Source of the DNA: Acidobacteriota bacterium
GTDB taxonomy: Bacteria; Acidobacteriota; Terriglobia; Terriglobales; Acidobacteriaceae
Length of the DNA: 50,759 bases
NCBI GenBank assembly: GCA_021803035.1
Contig: JAJZME010000039.1
Location: forward strand, 1-50,759
Direction of reading: 5' to 3'
In this document: positions 25,243 to 33,854 of the stretch, piece by piece
Layout: each line of letters begins with the position of its first letter
Numbering within the stretch: the stretch's first letter is position 1
Made by a program: the position numbers and the translations under genes
Notes under the pieces: model-generated
Database searches by the model: none
What the model was told of the DNA's origin: nothing
The model's input: only the letters and a program-made list of their open reading frames with translations

Positions 25243-26463
25243 CTAAAAGAGCCCCAACTTGCGCTTTTTCTTTTCTGGCAGCGGCGTCAGACCGCATACC
25301 GTTCTTGCCATCTGCCGCACCATTGTACAGACCGGCGAGTCATCCTGCGACAGCATGGCCGCGGTGCCCTGTATTTTTTGATCTGCCGCACTATCCTCGG
25401 GAATGCGCCACTGCACCGGGCGGGTAAGCGCCTTGGTAATGTGCTCGTCGTCCACGCCCATGGAACCTCTCACATAACGATTGAGCACGATCGACAGTTT
25501 GCGGCCTTCGGAGGCAAAAAACTCTGTGATCAACCGGTTGGAGTTGCGCAAATCGGGAATGGACACCAGGGTGACCAGATAAAAGTCTGCATCCAGATCG
25601 AAAAGCGTCGTTTCCGCCAGATCCAGCATGGAGCCGGAGTCGACCACCACGTAGTCGAAGTCCTGCCGCGCTACCGAGAGCAGCTTATCGATCGCTTGTT
25701 TTGAAATCCCGGTCTTGACCAGCTTCCCGGGCGCGGTGAGCACGGAGAGTCCCGAGTCGTGCTCGACCCGCAATCTGGAAAGAAAATTCGAATCAAGGCG
25801 GTGAAAATTCAGGAGGGCATCCACAGTTGAATACTGAGCGGAGACGCCAAGCGCCAGAGAGACATCGCCAAGCGGCAGGTCCAGATCGATGAGCAGTGTC
25901 TTTTTGCCCGATTCGCGGGCCAGCCAAAGGGCAAAAATGCTGGCCAGCGTGGTAACTCCGGAGCCGCCTTTAGCGCCCCAAAACACCGATACTCTGCCGT
26001 CGGCCTTCTTCGTCACGCGGAGCGCCGCACGCCGGGCCGATGCCCGGACGAGGGATTCCGCGATTTTTGACTGGTCAAAGGGTTCGGTCAGGAATTCGCG
26101 CGCACCGGCGCGCATGCAGCGGATCATCAATTCGGAATCAACCTGCGCCGAGTAGACCATCACCGTGGCCGAACTTTCCGCGCAGATGTTTTCCACCAGA
26201 TCAAGGGCAGTCTCTGGATTACTGTCCAGATCGACGATCACCAAGTCAAAATTCTGATCGAGCATCTTCTGCAGCTGTTCGAGATCGGGGTAGAAGGGAA
26301 ATTCACGCCGCACACCACACAACGGCCCGGCCAGGGCAGCAGCCAGCGCGGCACGGCGTCGCTCCTCCGGTCCAATGACTGCGACCGACAAGAGATTTGT
26401 GCCTAAGGCATCCGCGTCTTGAACCTGGGGGGATTCCAAATCGTAACTCCTGGACATCTGCAT
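25243..26463 (-). CDS. cpaE: CpaE/TadZ-type pilus localisation ATPase
   Basis: A 406-residue protein with a receiver-like N-terminal domain (about 25-145, VAVIGPEERRRAALA to FDLVIVDLDSNPETALD) and a C-terminal MinD/ParA-type ATPase. The ATPase has a deviant Walker A, GAKGGSGVTTLAS, then LLIDLDLPLGDVSLALG and DYVVVDSGSMLD. CpaE/TadZ proteins mark the cell site where the Tad apparatus is built. The receiver-like part keeps an Asp in VDLDSN, but phosphorylation is uncertain because family members are often atypical. No strong ribosome site precedes the first ATG; a second ATG is two codons later. Confidence 0.9.
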   Translation of the reverse strand: MQMSRSYDLESPQVQDADALGTNLLSVAVIGPEERRRAALAAALAGPLCGVRREFPFYPDLEQLQKMLDQNFDLVIVDLDSNPETALDLVENICAESSATVMVYSAQVDSELMIRCMRAGAREFLTEPFDQSKIAESLVRASARRAALRVTKKADGRVSVFWGAKGGSGVTTLASIFALWLARESGKKTLLIDLDLPLGDVSLALGVSAQYSTVDALLNFHRLDSNFLSRLRVEHDSGLSVLTAPGKLVKTGISKQAIDKLLSVARQDFDYVVVDSGSMLDLAETTLFDLDADFYLVTLVSIPDLRNSNRLITEFFASEGRKLSIVLNRYVRGSMGVDDEHITKALTRPVQWRIPEDSAADQKIQGTAAMLSQDDSPVCTMVRQMARTVCGLTPLPEKKKRKLGLF

Positions 26464-26527
26464 TTGTTTAGATACTCAGCCGTTTCCACTACTCAAAGAT
26501 TGATGTGAGCCCACTCTGCCTATGCTC

Positions 26528-27091
26528 TCAATGTGTAACCTGTCGGATGTGGGAAAAGAATGACACCAAAGTACCAATTGCGATGGCGGGCGCGTAAGGC
26601 AATTTTCGTGCCAGCGGATTGGAAAGGTTCAGTTTGGGTTCCTGATCTTGTCCGCCGAGGCCCTTGCCAAGGAGGAGATCGCCCGACCCCTTAAAAAGCT
26701 CGCCGAGAAACTTGCCATGAATGGCCCAGGCGATGGCCATGACGCCGCCGGCGATTCCGGTCATTATGAGAGCAGTAAACAGTTGCCCTGGTCCGATCCA
26801 AGCTCCGATGGCGGCGCATAGTTTTACATCGCCCATCCCCATGCCCCCCATGACGTAGAGCGCGCCAAAGAGCAATGCGCCTAACCCGATTCCTTCGAAG
26901 CTGTGACCGATTCCGCCCCAGCCGTGCCGCCAGCCCGACACGGCAATGCCGGAAAGCAAAAAGGGAAACACGAGCCAATTAGGGATACGACGGCTGCGCA
27001 GGTCAGTGTAGACCGCGACAACGAGCACCGCGAATGTGGGCCACCACGCGATCGAATGCAACTCTGTCTCCTTCGGCAGGCGATTTCCCAT
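26528..27091 (-). CDS. tadV: Prepilin peptidase of the A24 family (TadV/CpaA)
   Basis: A 187-residue inner-membrane aspartic protease that would cleave the leaders of Flp/TadE-type prepilins. Both catalytic aspartates are visible: in VYTDLRSRRIPNW and in the GxGD motif GMGMGDVKL. It is the short form without an N-terminal methylase domain, with about six helices. As first gene of the minus-strand Tad cluster it borders the divergent control region at 27092-27511. The ATG at 27091 has a weak ribosome site, while a TTG at codon 11 has AAGGAG six bases upstream, so the protein may start there. Confidence 0.92.
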   Translation of the reverse strand: MGNRLPKETELHSIAWWPTFAVLVVAVYTDLRSRRIPNWLVFPFLLSGIAVSGWRHGWGGIGHSFEGIGLGALLFGALYVMGGMGMGDVKLCAAIGAWIGPGQLFTALIMTGIAGGVMAIAWAIHGKFLGELFKGSGDLLLGKGLGGQDQEPKLNLSNPLARKLPYAPAIAIGTLVSFFSHIRQVTH

Positions 27092-27511
27092 CGTTCCGCG
27101 GGCCCACAGAGCGTAGGGAAGTGTATGCCTTATTCATCCGGCAGTCGATTAATAGCAATCTGTGGTCCAAACGAAACGGGCGCGGCAGGAAAGGCTATTT
27201 TAAGCAGTTTCGCCCGGTTTTGGCGGCAATTATGTGTACATTTGTTCACGATTCTGAGGCGATATGGTTCCACGTGGGCACATTTATGTAATGACCCAAA
27301 AGGTAGACAAATGAGGTACGTTGGTGCATTGCCCTGTGCAAAACCACTTGCGAGCTGTAGAAAGCTGGGGCAAAATCGTAGGGTTCGCAGTAGCAAATGA
27401 TTGGGCAATTACCAAAGTACCTTTTAGAGGACTTTGGTAATGTGCGTAGAGCGCATCAGGGGCGTGTAGTCTCGATCTTGCCTCGAACGTGGAGTAAAGA
27501 GGGGTGTTTTC
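27092..27511. promoter_or_regulatory. Divergent control region between the Tad cluster and its putative activator
   Basis: A 420-base region with no convincing gene, between tadV (minus) and the sigma-54 type activator gene (plus). It is AT-richer than the genes and contains a perfect 11-bp dyad at 27408-27441, a CCACGTGG palindrome at 27270-27277 and the imperfect dyad GTGTACATTTGTTCAC near 27233. Because the neighbour is a sigma-54 activator, a GG-N10-GC promoter for tadV would be expected; I could not identify one with confidence by eye. Confidence 0.5.
27408..27441. promoter_or_regulatory. Perfect 11-bp dyad, probable operator
   Basis: ATTACCAAAGT and ACTTTGGTAAT are separated by 12 bases. 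The element is 71-104 bases upstream of the activator's GTG start. With no T-run it is unlikely to be a terminator, and its symmetry and place suit a dimer-binding operator, for instance autoregulation. The half-site extended by four bases (ACCAAAGTACC) also occurs at 26565-26575 inside tadV. Confidence 0.5.
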
Positions 27512-28900
27512 GTGATTCGCGTTGGATTGTATACGCAGGATGCAACGCTGCAAACCCTGCTTTCGTCTGCCTTGGGAAATGAATTTCAGTCTGTTTCTGA
27601 GCCAAGTGAGCGGGGCATTAGCCGTCTTGTATCGTCGGGAATCTGCGGAGTAGCGATCCTGGATCTCAATTCAAACCAGGGTATGCTTCAGGAGCGTCTG
27701 GATGTTGTCCGCCGGCTGGTCCGCTTAAGAGGCGCCTGGGTAATTCTGGCGGATGACGCTCTGCGCTCCGTGGCGGGTGAGCTGGTGCGCCAAGGGGCCT
27801 ACGGTTATTGCCGGCGTCCGCCTTCCATTCGCGATCTCCGAATCATGTTGAGGCGGGCGCACGAGAGCGCCTTATTGAAGGGGCGCCTGGACGCGGTAGA
27901 GCAGCAAGTGGAGGCGTCTGCCGAAAGCAACCGCATCGTGGGATCGAGCGCCCAGATCCAGCATGTTTACAATCTGATCGATACCGTTGCGAACAATGGA
28001 GCATCGGTGCTGGTGACGGGAGAAAGCGGGACGGGAAAGGAACTGGTGGCGCGTGCCATCCACAGCCGCGGGGTTCGGGCCGATCGCCCCTTTGTGGCTG
28101 TTGCCTGCGGCGCCATTCCGGAGACGCTGATAGAAGCGGAGTTGTTTGGGCACGAAAAAGGCGCCTTCACCGGTACGGTCGGCGCCCGCGAAGGCTACTT
28201 CGAACAGGCTGGTGACGGCACGCTGTTCCTGGATGAGATCGGCGAGTTGAGCTTGTACACGCAAGTCAAGCTTTTGCGCGTTTTGCAGCAGCGCGAGTTC
28301 AGCCGCCTGGGGAGCAACAAGCTCATCCCGCTGCGCGCGCGTCTGATCTTTGCCACCCATCGCGATCTGGACGAGATGGTTGCGGAAGGCAAGTTTCGCC
28401 AAGACCTGTATTACCGCATCAACGTGATGCGGATCGATACGCCGGCGCTGCAGGATCACGCCGAAGATATTCCGCAGATTGCGTCCTATTATCAGCGCCA
28501 TTACGCGGAACTTTATCAGAAGCCGGTTGTAGATATAGAACCAGAGGCCATGGCGATGCTGCAGAATTATTCATGGCCCGGCAATGTACGCGAGCTGGAA
28601 AATGTTCTTCAAAGAGCGATCATCGTCGCTCATGGAGACACACTCCGCGTGGAGGACCTGCCGATTCAGATCCGCGAGGAGGCGGTCGACAGCATTCAGG
28701 ATTATCTCCCGGACGGCTCGTTCGAGCGCCAGCTTCGCGACTATAAGATCAGGCTAGCGGCCACCGCGATTCGCGAAAACAACGGCAGCAAGACGCTGGC
28801 TGCGCGCAGCTTGCGTATTTCACGCTCCTATCTTCATCGCCTGATTCGCAACTCAGAGCCGGAAAGCATAGATGAGCAGGAGCGCAAGGCTGTCAGCTGA
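27512..28900 (+). CDS. Sigma-54 dependent transcriptional activator with degenerate receiver domain
   Basis: A 462-residue NtrC-type regulator. Residues 1-120 form a receiver-like fold, but the acidic pair after strand 1 is missing (MIRVGLYTQD), and the conserved Lys is Arg (GYCRRPPS); D51 in AILDLNS is the only candidate phospho-site. The AAA+ domain is complete: Walker A GESGTGKE (170-177), the sigma-54 contact loop GAFTG (217-221), Walker B GTLFLDEIG and the arginine-finger region FRQDLYYRINV. The C-terminus has a Fis-type helix-turn-helix (GSKTLAARSLRISRSYLHRLI). It starts with GTG after GAGGGG. Divergent from the Tad cluster, it probably controls it together with RpoN. Confidence 0.9.
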   Translation: MIRVGLYTQDATLQTLLSSALGNEFQSVSEPSERGISRLVSSGICGVAILDLNSNQGMLQERLDVVRRLVRLRGAWVILADDALRSVAGELVRQGAYGYCRRPPSIRDLRIMLRRAHESALLKGRLDAVEQQVEASAESNRIVGSSAQIQHVYNLIDTVANNGASVLVTGESGTGKELVARAIHSRGVRADRPFVAVACGAIPETLIEAELFGHEKGAFTGTVGAREGYFEQAGDGTLFLDEIGELSLYTQVKLLRVLQQREFSRLGSNKLIPLRARLIFATHRDLDEMVAEGKFRQDLYYRINVMRIDTPALQDHAEDIPQIASYYQRHYAELYQKPVVDIEPEAMAMLQNYSWPGNVRELENVLQRAIIVAHGDTLRVEDLPIQIREEAVDSIQDYLPDGSFERQLRDYKIRLAATAIRENNGSKTLAARSLRISRSYLHRLIRNSEPESIDEQERKAVS

Positions 28901-29533
28901 GAGGCTGTTCAAGGAATCGCGTCCTCGATCCTCATACAAAGTTGAGCGGGTTGTGTGGAGGATGCCGGCTTTCGTTAGGGTGAAAAGCCATTTGGCTGCG
29001 CTCTTCCCGCGCAGATTGTATTTCCTATCCGGCTGGCCGGGGGAAGCCGGCGCCACAGGCGAGAAAATACGAGACAATACAGGGCAACACCGCTCCGCAT
29101 GCCTGCGATGGCTGGTATGCGGAGCGGTGTTTCTTCGGGCTCATGCGCGGGCGCACGTGGTGCGTTTGCAGAATGCCGGGCAGCAGAAGGAACGGCGTGA
29201 GGTGACAATCTACAGTTCGAGTGGGGAAGCTCCGGAGCTGCTGTTAGAGTAGGACGTGTGCTGTTAGGGAGCATGTACTGCGATTCAAGGAGGATTGCAG
29301 GCTCAGGGTTCCTCAAGCGGTACATTCATCCGTAATCAATTGCTTTTTCTTCAATTTCAAGGCACGTTGATAATGGCACGCGACGCAATATCGGAGCTGC
29401 ATTCGCGGGTTAATTTCTCCTGCCCCGCGAGAACTGTTCCAGAGATGCCAGAACTGGGATACGCGAAGACGGACGGTCAAGGGACGAAAGTCTTGTGAGT
29501 GCGCCAGGACCTGAGACCCCATAACAGGAGCGT
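28901..29533. other. Intergenic region after the activator gene
   Basis: About 630 bases. It holds the strong hairpin at 29086-29136 and, before 29534, the leader of the lipoprotein gene. A 126-codon plus-strand frame overlaps the end of the activator gene and runs to 29252. It crosses the hairpin, is Arg/Ser-rich and has no recognisable domain, so I do not count it as a gene. Confidence 0.5.
29086..29136 (+). terminator. Strong hairpin terminator after the activator gene
   Basis: A perfect 15-bp stem: AACACCGCTCCGCAT pairs with ATGCGGAGCGGTGTT around a 16-base loop, followed by TCTTC. The T-rich tail is short but the stem is very stable. It most likely ends the plus-strand transcript of the sigma-54 type activator. 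Confidence 0.75.
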
Positions 29534-31069
29534 ATGGCGATGAGGCAGCACAATTGGCTGATGGCGGCCGGGTTGATCGTGCCAATGGCCGGATTAGCTC
29601 TTCTGGCTGGCTGTGGCGGAAGCAGTAGCAGCAGCGGTGGGGGCGGTGGCACTACCGGAAACCAGCCACAGATTCAGAACATAAACAGTTCGACGACCGC
29701 AACGAGTCCTGTGAACCTGCCGGTCGACATTAGCGGCAGCGGATTCCAGTCAGCTCCGGGGAAGGTGACGTTTACCCAGGGCAGCTTGAGCGTGGATGTG
29801 ACGCCGACGGCGTCGGCCTGGTCGTCCACGGGGATTCAGGCGGTAGTGCCCGCGGGCAATGGGACAACAAACTTCACGGTGCCCGGGACCTTGAATGTAA
29901 CGGTGACAACTTCAGCGGGAACGAGCAACTCCGAGCCGGTGAATCTTGTCCCGACGCTCAGCTTCAGACCCAGCGCGATGACATGGGCGAAAACCACGCA
30001 ACTGCCGGCGGCGATGACGGGGATGGCCGGAGTGGCCGTGCGGGGCAATTCGAGTAGCAACGCCTTCGTGGTTCTGACTGGAGGCTACAACGGCACTGCC
30101 AACACCAATACGGTTTGGGCGGACAACTGGAATCAGAACGGTACGGTGGGCAGTGCGACCAATAAGACGTGGCTGATTGTTGGGACGCGGCCTTTGCCCA
30201 CGACGCTGGCATTTCAGGCCATGGCGGAGGCGGATGATACGAACTCGCCGGTGCCGGCGGGCACGCGAGATGTCTACGTGATCGGCGGACAGGTGAGTGC
30301 GGGCAGTTTGAGCGGGTCGGCCACGGTCTATTTGGGAACTGTGAACCCCTCTACGGGCTTCGTGAACGGATGGACCTCGTTGAACAGCAGACTGCCGCAG
30401 GCGCTTTATGGCATGTCGGCCAGCGTGTACAACGGGTATCTGTACGTGGTGGGGGGTATGAATTCAAACGATGATCCGGTGAATACCGTTTACACTGCGC
30501 CGATCAATTCCGACGGTACGCTTGGGGTATTCACGCCGGCGAAGAATTTTCTTCCGAAGGGGGAAGCTTTCGGATCGATGTTCCTCTACGGAGACACCAT
30601 TTACTACATTGATGGGGATCCGGATTCATCTATTCCACCCGGGAATCAGGATATTGGTGATTACCAGGTGTACTTTGCCAGCGCGGTGCGCGGCGTGGTT
30701 GGCCCGTGGACACAGAATGCGAACTCGACCATTTATGACCGCGCGAAAGGAGTTCTGTTCACTGCATTCGGGCAGGTGATCCAGGGTGAAGGCGTCTACT
30801 TTGGCTCTGTTGGCAGCGGTGAAATGGAGACTTCGGCCGTCAATCTCAACAACACGACAAATGCGGCGTTGGGTCTGTGGAGCAGTTTGGCGGCATCTTC
30901 CGGGCAGGTGCCGCAAGCCAATGTATACAACGCGGTCGGAGTGACGAGCCCGCTTATTTCCGCGACAGGCGCGCCGCGCTTCCTGCTTCTGGGAGGGCAA
31001 TATCTTACCGGCGTGGCCGGTCCTGGCGGGACTCTGAGTGTCTTCGTGTACTACAACAATGCGCCGTGA
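29534..31069 (+). CDS. Lipoprotein with TIG-like and kelch-like repeats
   Basis: A 511-residue exported protein. The signal ends in a lipobox (LALLAGC), followed by a Ser/Gly linker (GGSSSSSGGGGG). Residues about 45-140 look like an IPT/TIG immunoglobulin-like domain (PVDISGSGFQSAPGKVTF). The rest has repeated blades of kelch-like pattern (AFVVLTGGYNG, DVYVIGGQVS, YLYVVGGMNS, RFLLLGGQYL), suggesting a beta-propeller. Such proteins are common at the acidobacterial surface and may bind carbohydrates, but no catalytic residues are recognised. The ATG follows AGGAGC. Stand-alone, with no operon partner. Confidence 0.8.
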   Translation: MAMRQHNWLMAAGLIVPMAGLALLAGCGGSSSSSGGGGGTTGNQPQIQNINSSTTATSPVNLPVDISGSGFQSAPGKVTFTQGSLSVDVTPTASAWSSTGIQAVVPAGNGTTNFTVPGTLNVTVTTSAGTSNSEPVNLVPTLSFRPSAMTWAKTTQLPAAMTGMAGVAVRGNSSSNAFVVLTGGYNGTANTNTVWADNWNQNGTVGSATNKTWLIVGTRPLPTTLAFQAMAEADDTNSPVPAGTRDVYVIGGQVSAGSLSGSATVYLGTVNPSTGFVNGWTSLNSRLPQALYGMSASVYNGYLYVVGGMNSNDDPVNTVYTAPINSDGTLGVFTPAKNFLPKGEAFGSMFLYGDTIYYIDGDPDSSIPPGNQDIGDYQVYFASAVRGVVGPWTQNANSTIYDRAKGVLFTAFGQVIQGEGVYFGSVGSGEMETSAVNLNNTTNAALGLWSSLAASSGQVPQANVYNAVGVTSPLISATGAPRFLLLGGQYLTGVAGPGGTLSVFVYYNNAP

Positions 31070-31099
31070 ATCTGCCTCGGGTTCGTTTGGCGTCAACGC

Positions 31100-31127
31100 T
31101 TGAGTTGACTGAATTCATTCTTATGGC
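31100..31127 (+). promoter_or_regulatory. Possible promoter before the Gfo/Idh/MocA gene
   Basis: TTGAGT and TATGGC are separated by 16 bases about 92 bases before the dehydrogenase start. The -35 is good and the -10 only partial, so this is a weak prediction. Confidence 0.25.
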
Positions 31128-31219
31128 AGCGCGCTTGCACGAAGCAGCCATCGGTTGTTGATTGCGGCACTCGCGGCAGCTCGCCGTTTTGATGAGAACG
31201 AATCGAAGGGAAGCATGAA

Positions 31220-32281
31220 ATGGTTCGTGTAGGTGTCGCCGGTTTCGGCATGGGCGGTCGGGTCTTTCATTGCCCGTTGATTTCTTCGGTTGAGGGCCTT
31301 GAACTGGCCGGCGTGCTCGAGCGTAACTCCAATAAAGCTGCGGAGCGGTATCCGGGCATCATTACCTACCGTTCGCTTGAGGCGATGCTGGCTGACCGTT
31401 CGCTTGACCTGTTCGTGGTCACTACGCCCAGCGGAACGCACTTCGAGGTCGCGCGCCAGATTCTGGAAGCGGGAAAGCATGTCGTGGTGGACAAGCCGAT
31501 GGCGATCAGGTCGGAGCAGATCGCGGAGTTGATCCACCTGGCGGCGGCCAGGAATGTGCTGCTGGCCGCATTTCATAACCGGCGCTGGGACAGCGATTTC
31601 CAGACGGTTCAGAGACTTCTGCAGGAGGACGCGCTGGGACGGCTGGTTTCCTTCGAGTCGCGCTTCGACCGCTGGCGTCCGAAGAAGCCGACCGATCGCT
31701 TGTGGAAAGAAGACACGGGGCAGGGAGGCGGCGTGATGCACGACCTGGGAACGCACATCGGCGACCAGGCACTGTCGCTCTTCGGCAAGCCGGAATCCAT
31801 TTTTGCCGACGTGCGCTGTGAGCGCCCATGGGCCACGGCCAATGACGCCTTTACGATCCGGCTGCGCTATGCGGACTTCATGGTGATACTGGGCGCCAAC
31901 AGCCTTTCGCTGCCCGCCGGTCCACGCTTTCACCTGCGCGGGACCAAGGGGAATTACTGGAAGTACGGCATGGATCCGCAGGAAGCGGCGCTGAACCGGA
32001 TCACGCGCATCGAAGACGCGGCGTGGGGCCGAGAGCCAGAGGAGGAATGGGGCACGCTGCATCTGGATGCGGGCTGCAATACGGTGACGCACCGCGTCGA
32101 GCCTGCCACCGGCGACTTTCGCCTCTACTACGCCGGCATGCGCGACGCCGTGCTCGGCAAGTGTTCCGTGCCGGTGGCGGCGGTGGACGCATGGCGCGTG
32201 GCGCGGTTGCTGGAATGGGCCGTGGAAAGCTCGGAGCAGCGGCGCGAAATTGCCTGCGACTGGAGCGGAGAACCGGCGTAA
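31220..32281 (+). CDS. Gfo/Idh/MocA-family NAD(P)-dependent sugar or polyol dehydrogenase
   Basis: A 353-residue oxidoreductase. The Rossmann motif GVAGFGMGGRV is at the N-terminus, and VVTTPSGTHFEVARQILEAGKHVVVDKP holds the family's catalytic Lys, here in DKP rather than EKP. The second half has DLGTHIGDQALSLFG, with the expected Asp and His active-site residues. The DKP form and overall order resemble the IolW/YdgJ scyllo-inositol dehydrogenase branch; the substrate cannot be fixed from sequence. GGGAAG lies 8 bases before the ATG. It ends 15 bases from the convergent KdpD-like gene. Confidence 0.88.
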   Translation: MVRVGVAGFGMGGRVFHCPLISSVEGLELAGVLERNSNKAAERYPGIITYRSLEAMLADRSLDLFVVTTPSGTHFEVARQILEAGKHVVVDKPMAIRSEQIAELIHLAAARNVLLAAFHNRRWDSDFQTVQRLLQEDALGRLVSFESRFDRWRPKKPTDRLWKEDTGQGGGVMHDLGTHIGDQALSLFGKPESIFADVRCERPWATANDAFTIRLRYADFMVILGANSLSLPAGPRFHLRGTKGNYWKYGMDPQEAALNRITRIEDAAWGREPEEEWGTLHLDAGCNTVTHRVEPATGDFRLYYAGMRDAVLGKCSVPVAAVDAWRVARLLEWAVESSEQRREIACDWSGEPA

Positions 32282-32296
32282 GCGGGGCCACGCGGT

Positions 32297-33793
32297 CTAT
32301 TGCGACCGCTGTGCTTCTTTTTCCATCAAAGGCACCCAAAAGCGAAAGCTTGTGCCCTTTCCCGGTGCGCTGGAGACCTCGATACCTCCGTGGTGCGCGG
32401 TCAGAATGGCGCGCGCGATCGACAGCCCCATACCCGATCCCTTGATCGCTGCGGCGCCGCGCTTCCCGCGGTAAAACTTTTCGAAGATCAGGGGCAGATC
32501 CTGGGCGTCGATGCCGGGGCCGTTGTCGGCGACAGTGAACTCGATCCGGTCTTCGTTGCGCCGGCTGCTCAGGGTTATGCGGCTACCCGGCGGCGTGTAG
32601 CGAGCGGCATTTTCAAGCAGGTGGCGCAGCACGCGGCCCAGCAGCTGCGCGTCGAACCAAACGGGTTCATCCGGTTCCACGGTGGCGATTTGCGCCTGGT
32701 GGCGGGCAAGAATCCTCCGCGAGGCCTCCAGGGCTTCGTCGAGCAGAGCGCGCGGATGGTGGGGCGCTGCGCGCACCTGGATGACCTGTGCGTCGATTTC
32801 GGCCATCTCTACCGCGGCGCCGATCAACTGGTCGAGCCGGGCCGCTTCTTCGTCGATGATGACCGCCAGATCCTTGCGCCCGTCTTCGTCCAGTTCGCCG
32901 GCGCCCAGCAGGGTTGTGGCTGCGGCGCGAATGGAGGTCAGCGGCGTGCGCAGCTCGTGAGTTAAGGAGTCGGTCAGTGCGGTGCGCAGGCGTTCACTCT
33001 CTCGTGCCGCTTCATTCCGGGTGGAGGTCTCAATGGCGAGGGAGCGCGCCAGCACGATGGCCACCTGTGCGCTGACCGCCGTGGCGACCTGGTGAGAGAG
33101 CAGCGCGGGACGCCAGGCGAGCGCGCCTACCGGGCGCAATCCGAGCATCAACGCCATGGTGTAGTAGTCGTCATTGGTTTCGATTGTGGGCAAATTCCCT
33201 TGGGTGATGGCGCGCATTCCGGACTGCACGGTGGCTGGGAGTTCACCGGCCGAAGAGTAGAAGCGATCCTGGTCCCAGACGTAGAGAGCAACGGCGTCGA
33301 GAGTGAAGATGCGGCTGATGAGCATGGGCATGTCGTGGATGAGGGCGGCGGCGTCTTCGTAGAGCATCATCTCCTGGCTCAGGGCGTAGAGCCGTTCCAC
33401 GTCCGCGCGGCGCTGCTCGGCATGAACGGATTGCCGGCGCGCGGCTTCCGCAACGCGATTGACCACTACGCAACTAGCCGCGAAGGAGGCCATGGCAACC
33501 CACTGCTGGATGCCGGCCAAACGCAGGGTGTGGTAGGGGGGCAGAAAGAAGAAGTCAAAGGAAAGTGCGCAAAGCAGCGCGATATAGAGCGAAAGCCATT
33601 TGCCTGTTCTGGTGGCCGACCAGACGACTAGCACGAGGAACACCATCCCCGCGGTGGTCGAGTCGACGTGTAGGCCGAGCTGGAGCGCGGTCGCCGCACC
33701 TGCCAGCGCGGTCGCCGCGAGCAGGCGCAGTTCAGGCCGCAGCGCGGGCTTCTGGGGATTCGCTTCCGGAGGACTGCTTTCAAGGACGTTCAT
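32297..33793 (-). CDS. KdpD-like sensor histidine kinase lacking the N-terminal KdpD/USP domains
   Basis: A 498-residue membrane kinase. After a short Pro-rich N-terminus come four closely packed helices (about 22-115) matching the DUF4118 membrane part of KdpD, including the DFFFLPPYHTL signature. A coiled linker and a GAF-like domain (about 135-255) follow. The dimerisation domain has phospho-acceptor H279 in LTHELRTPLTS. The ATP-binding domain has the N box (LLENAARYTPPGS), DNGPGID and GSGMGLSIARAI. The large N-terminal KdpD and universal-stress domains of classical KdpD are missing. No kdpFABC genes are nearby. It is divergent from the regulator at 33855, its likely partner. Confidence 0.88.
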   Translation of the reverse strand: MNVLESSPPEANPQKPALRPELRLLAATALAGAATALQLGLHVDSTTAGMVFLVLVVWSATRTGKWLSLYIALLCALSFDFFFLPPYHTLRLAGIQQWVAMASFAASCVVVNRVAEAARRQSVHAEQRRADVERLYALSQEMMLYEDAAALIHDMPMLISRIFTLDAVALYVWDQDRFYSSAGELPATVQSGMRAITQGNLPTIETNDDYYTMALMLGLRPVGALAWRPALLSHQVATAVSAQVAIVLARSLAIETSTRNEAARESERLRTALTDSLTHELRTPLTSIRAAATTLLGAGELDEDGRKDLAVIIDEEAARLDQLIGAAVEMAEIDAQVIQVRAAPHHPRALLDEALEASRRILARHQAQIATVEPDEPVWFDAQLLGRVLRHLLENAARYTPPGSRITLSSRRNEDRIEFTVADNGPGIDAQDLPLIFEKFYRGKRGAAAIKGSGMGLSIARAILTAHHGGIEVSSAPGKGTSFRFWVPLMEKEAQRSQ

Positions 33794-33854
33794 TTAACCG
33801 GAATCATACTCGCCCGGCCCGATGTTGTAATCTTCCTGTGGAAGCGAAGGAAAA
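33794..33854. promoter_or_regulatory. Short divergent promoter region between kinase and regulator
   Basis: Only 61 bases separate the two divergent starts, so both promoters must overlap here or lie inside the genes. AAGGAAAA serves as the regulator's ribosome site; the kinase has no clear one. No symmetrical operator was seen. Confidence 0.4.

Noticed and set aside
24292..25704. 470-codon plus-strand frame opposite tadA and cpaE
   Set aside because: It spans two real genes on the other strand and shows only GC-driven openness.
28872..29252. 126-codon plus-strand frame after the sigma-54 activator
   Set aside because: It starts inside the activator gene, crosses a strong terminator hairpin, is Arg/Ser-rich and has no recognisable domain or ribosome site.
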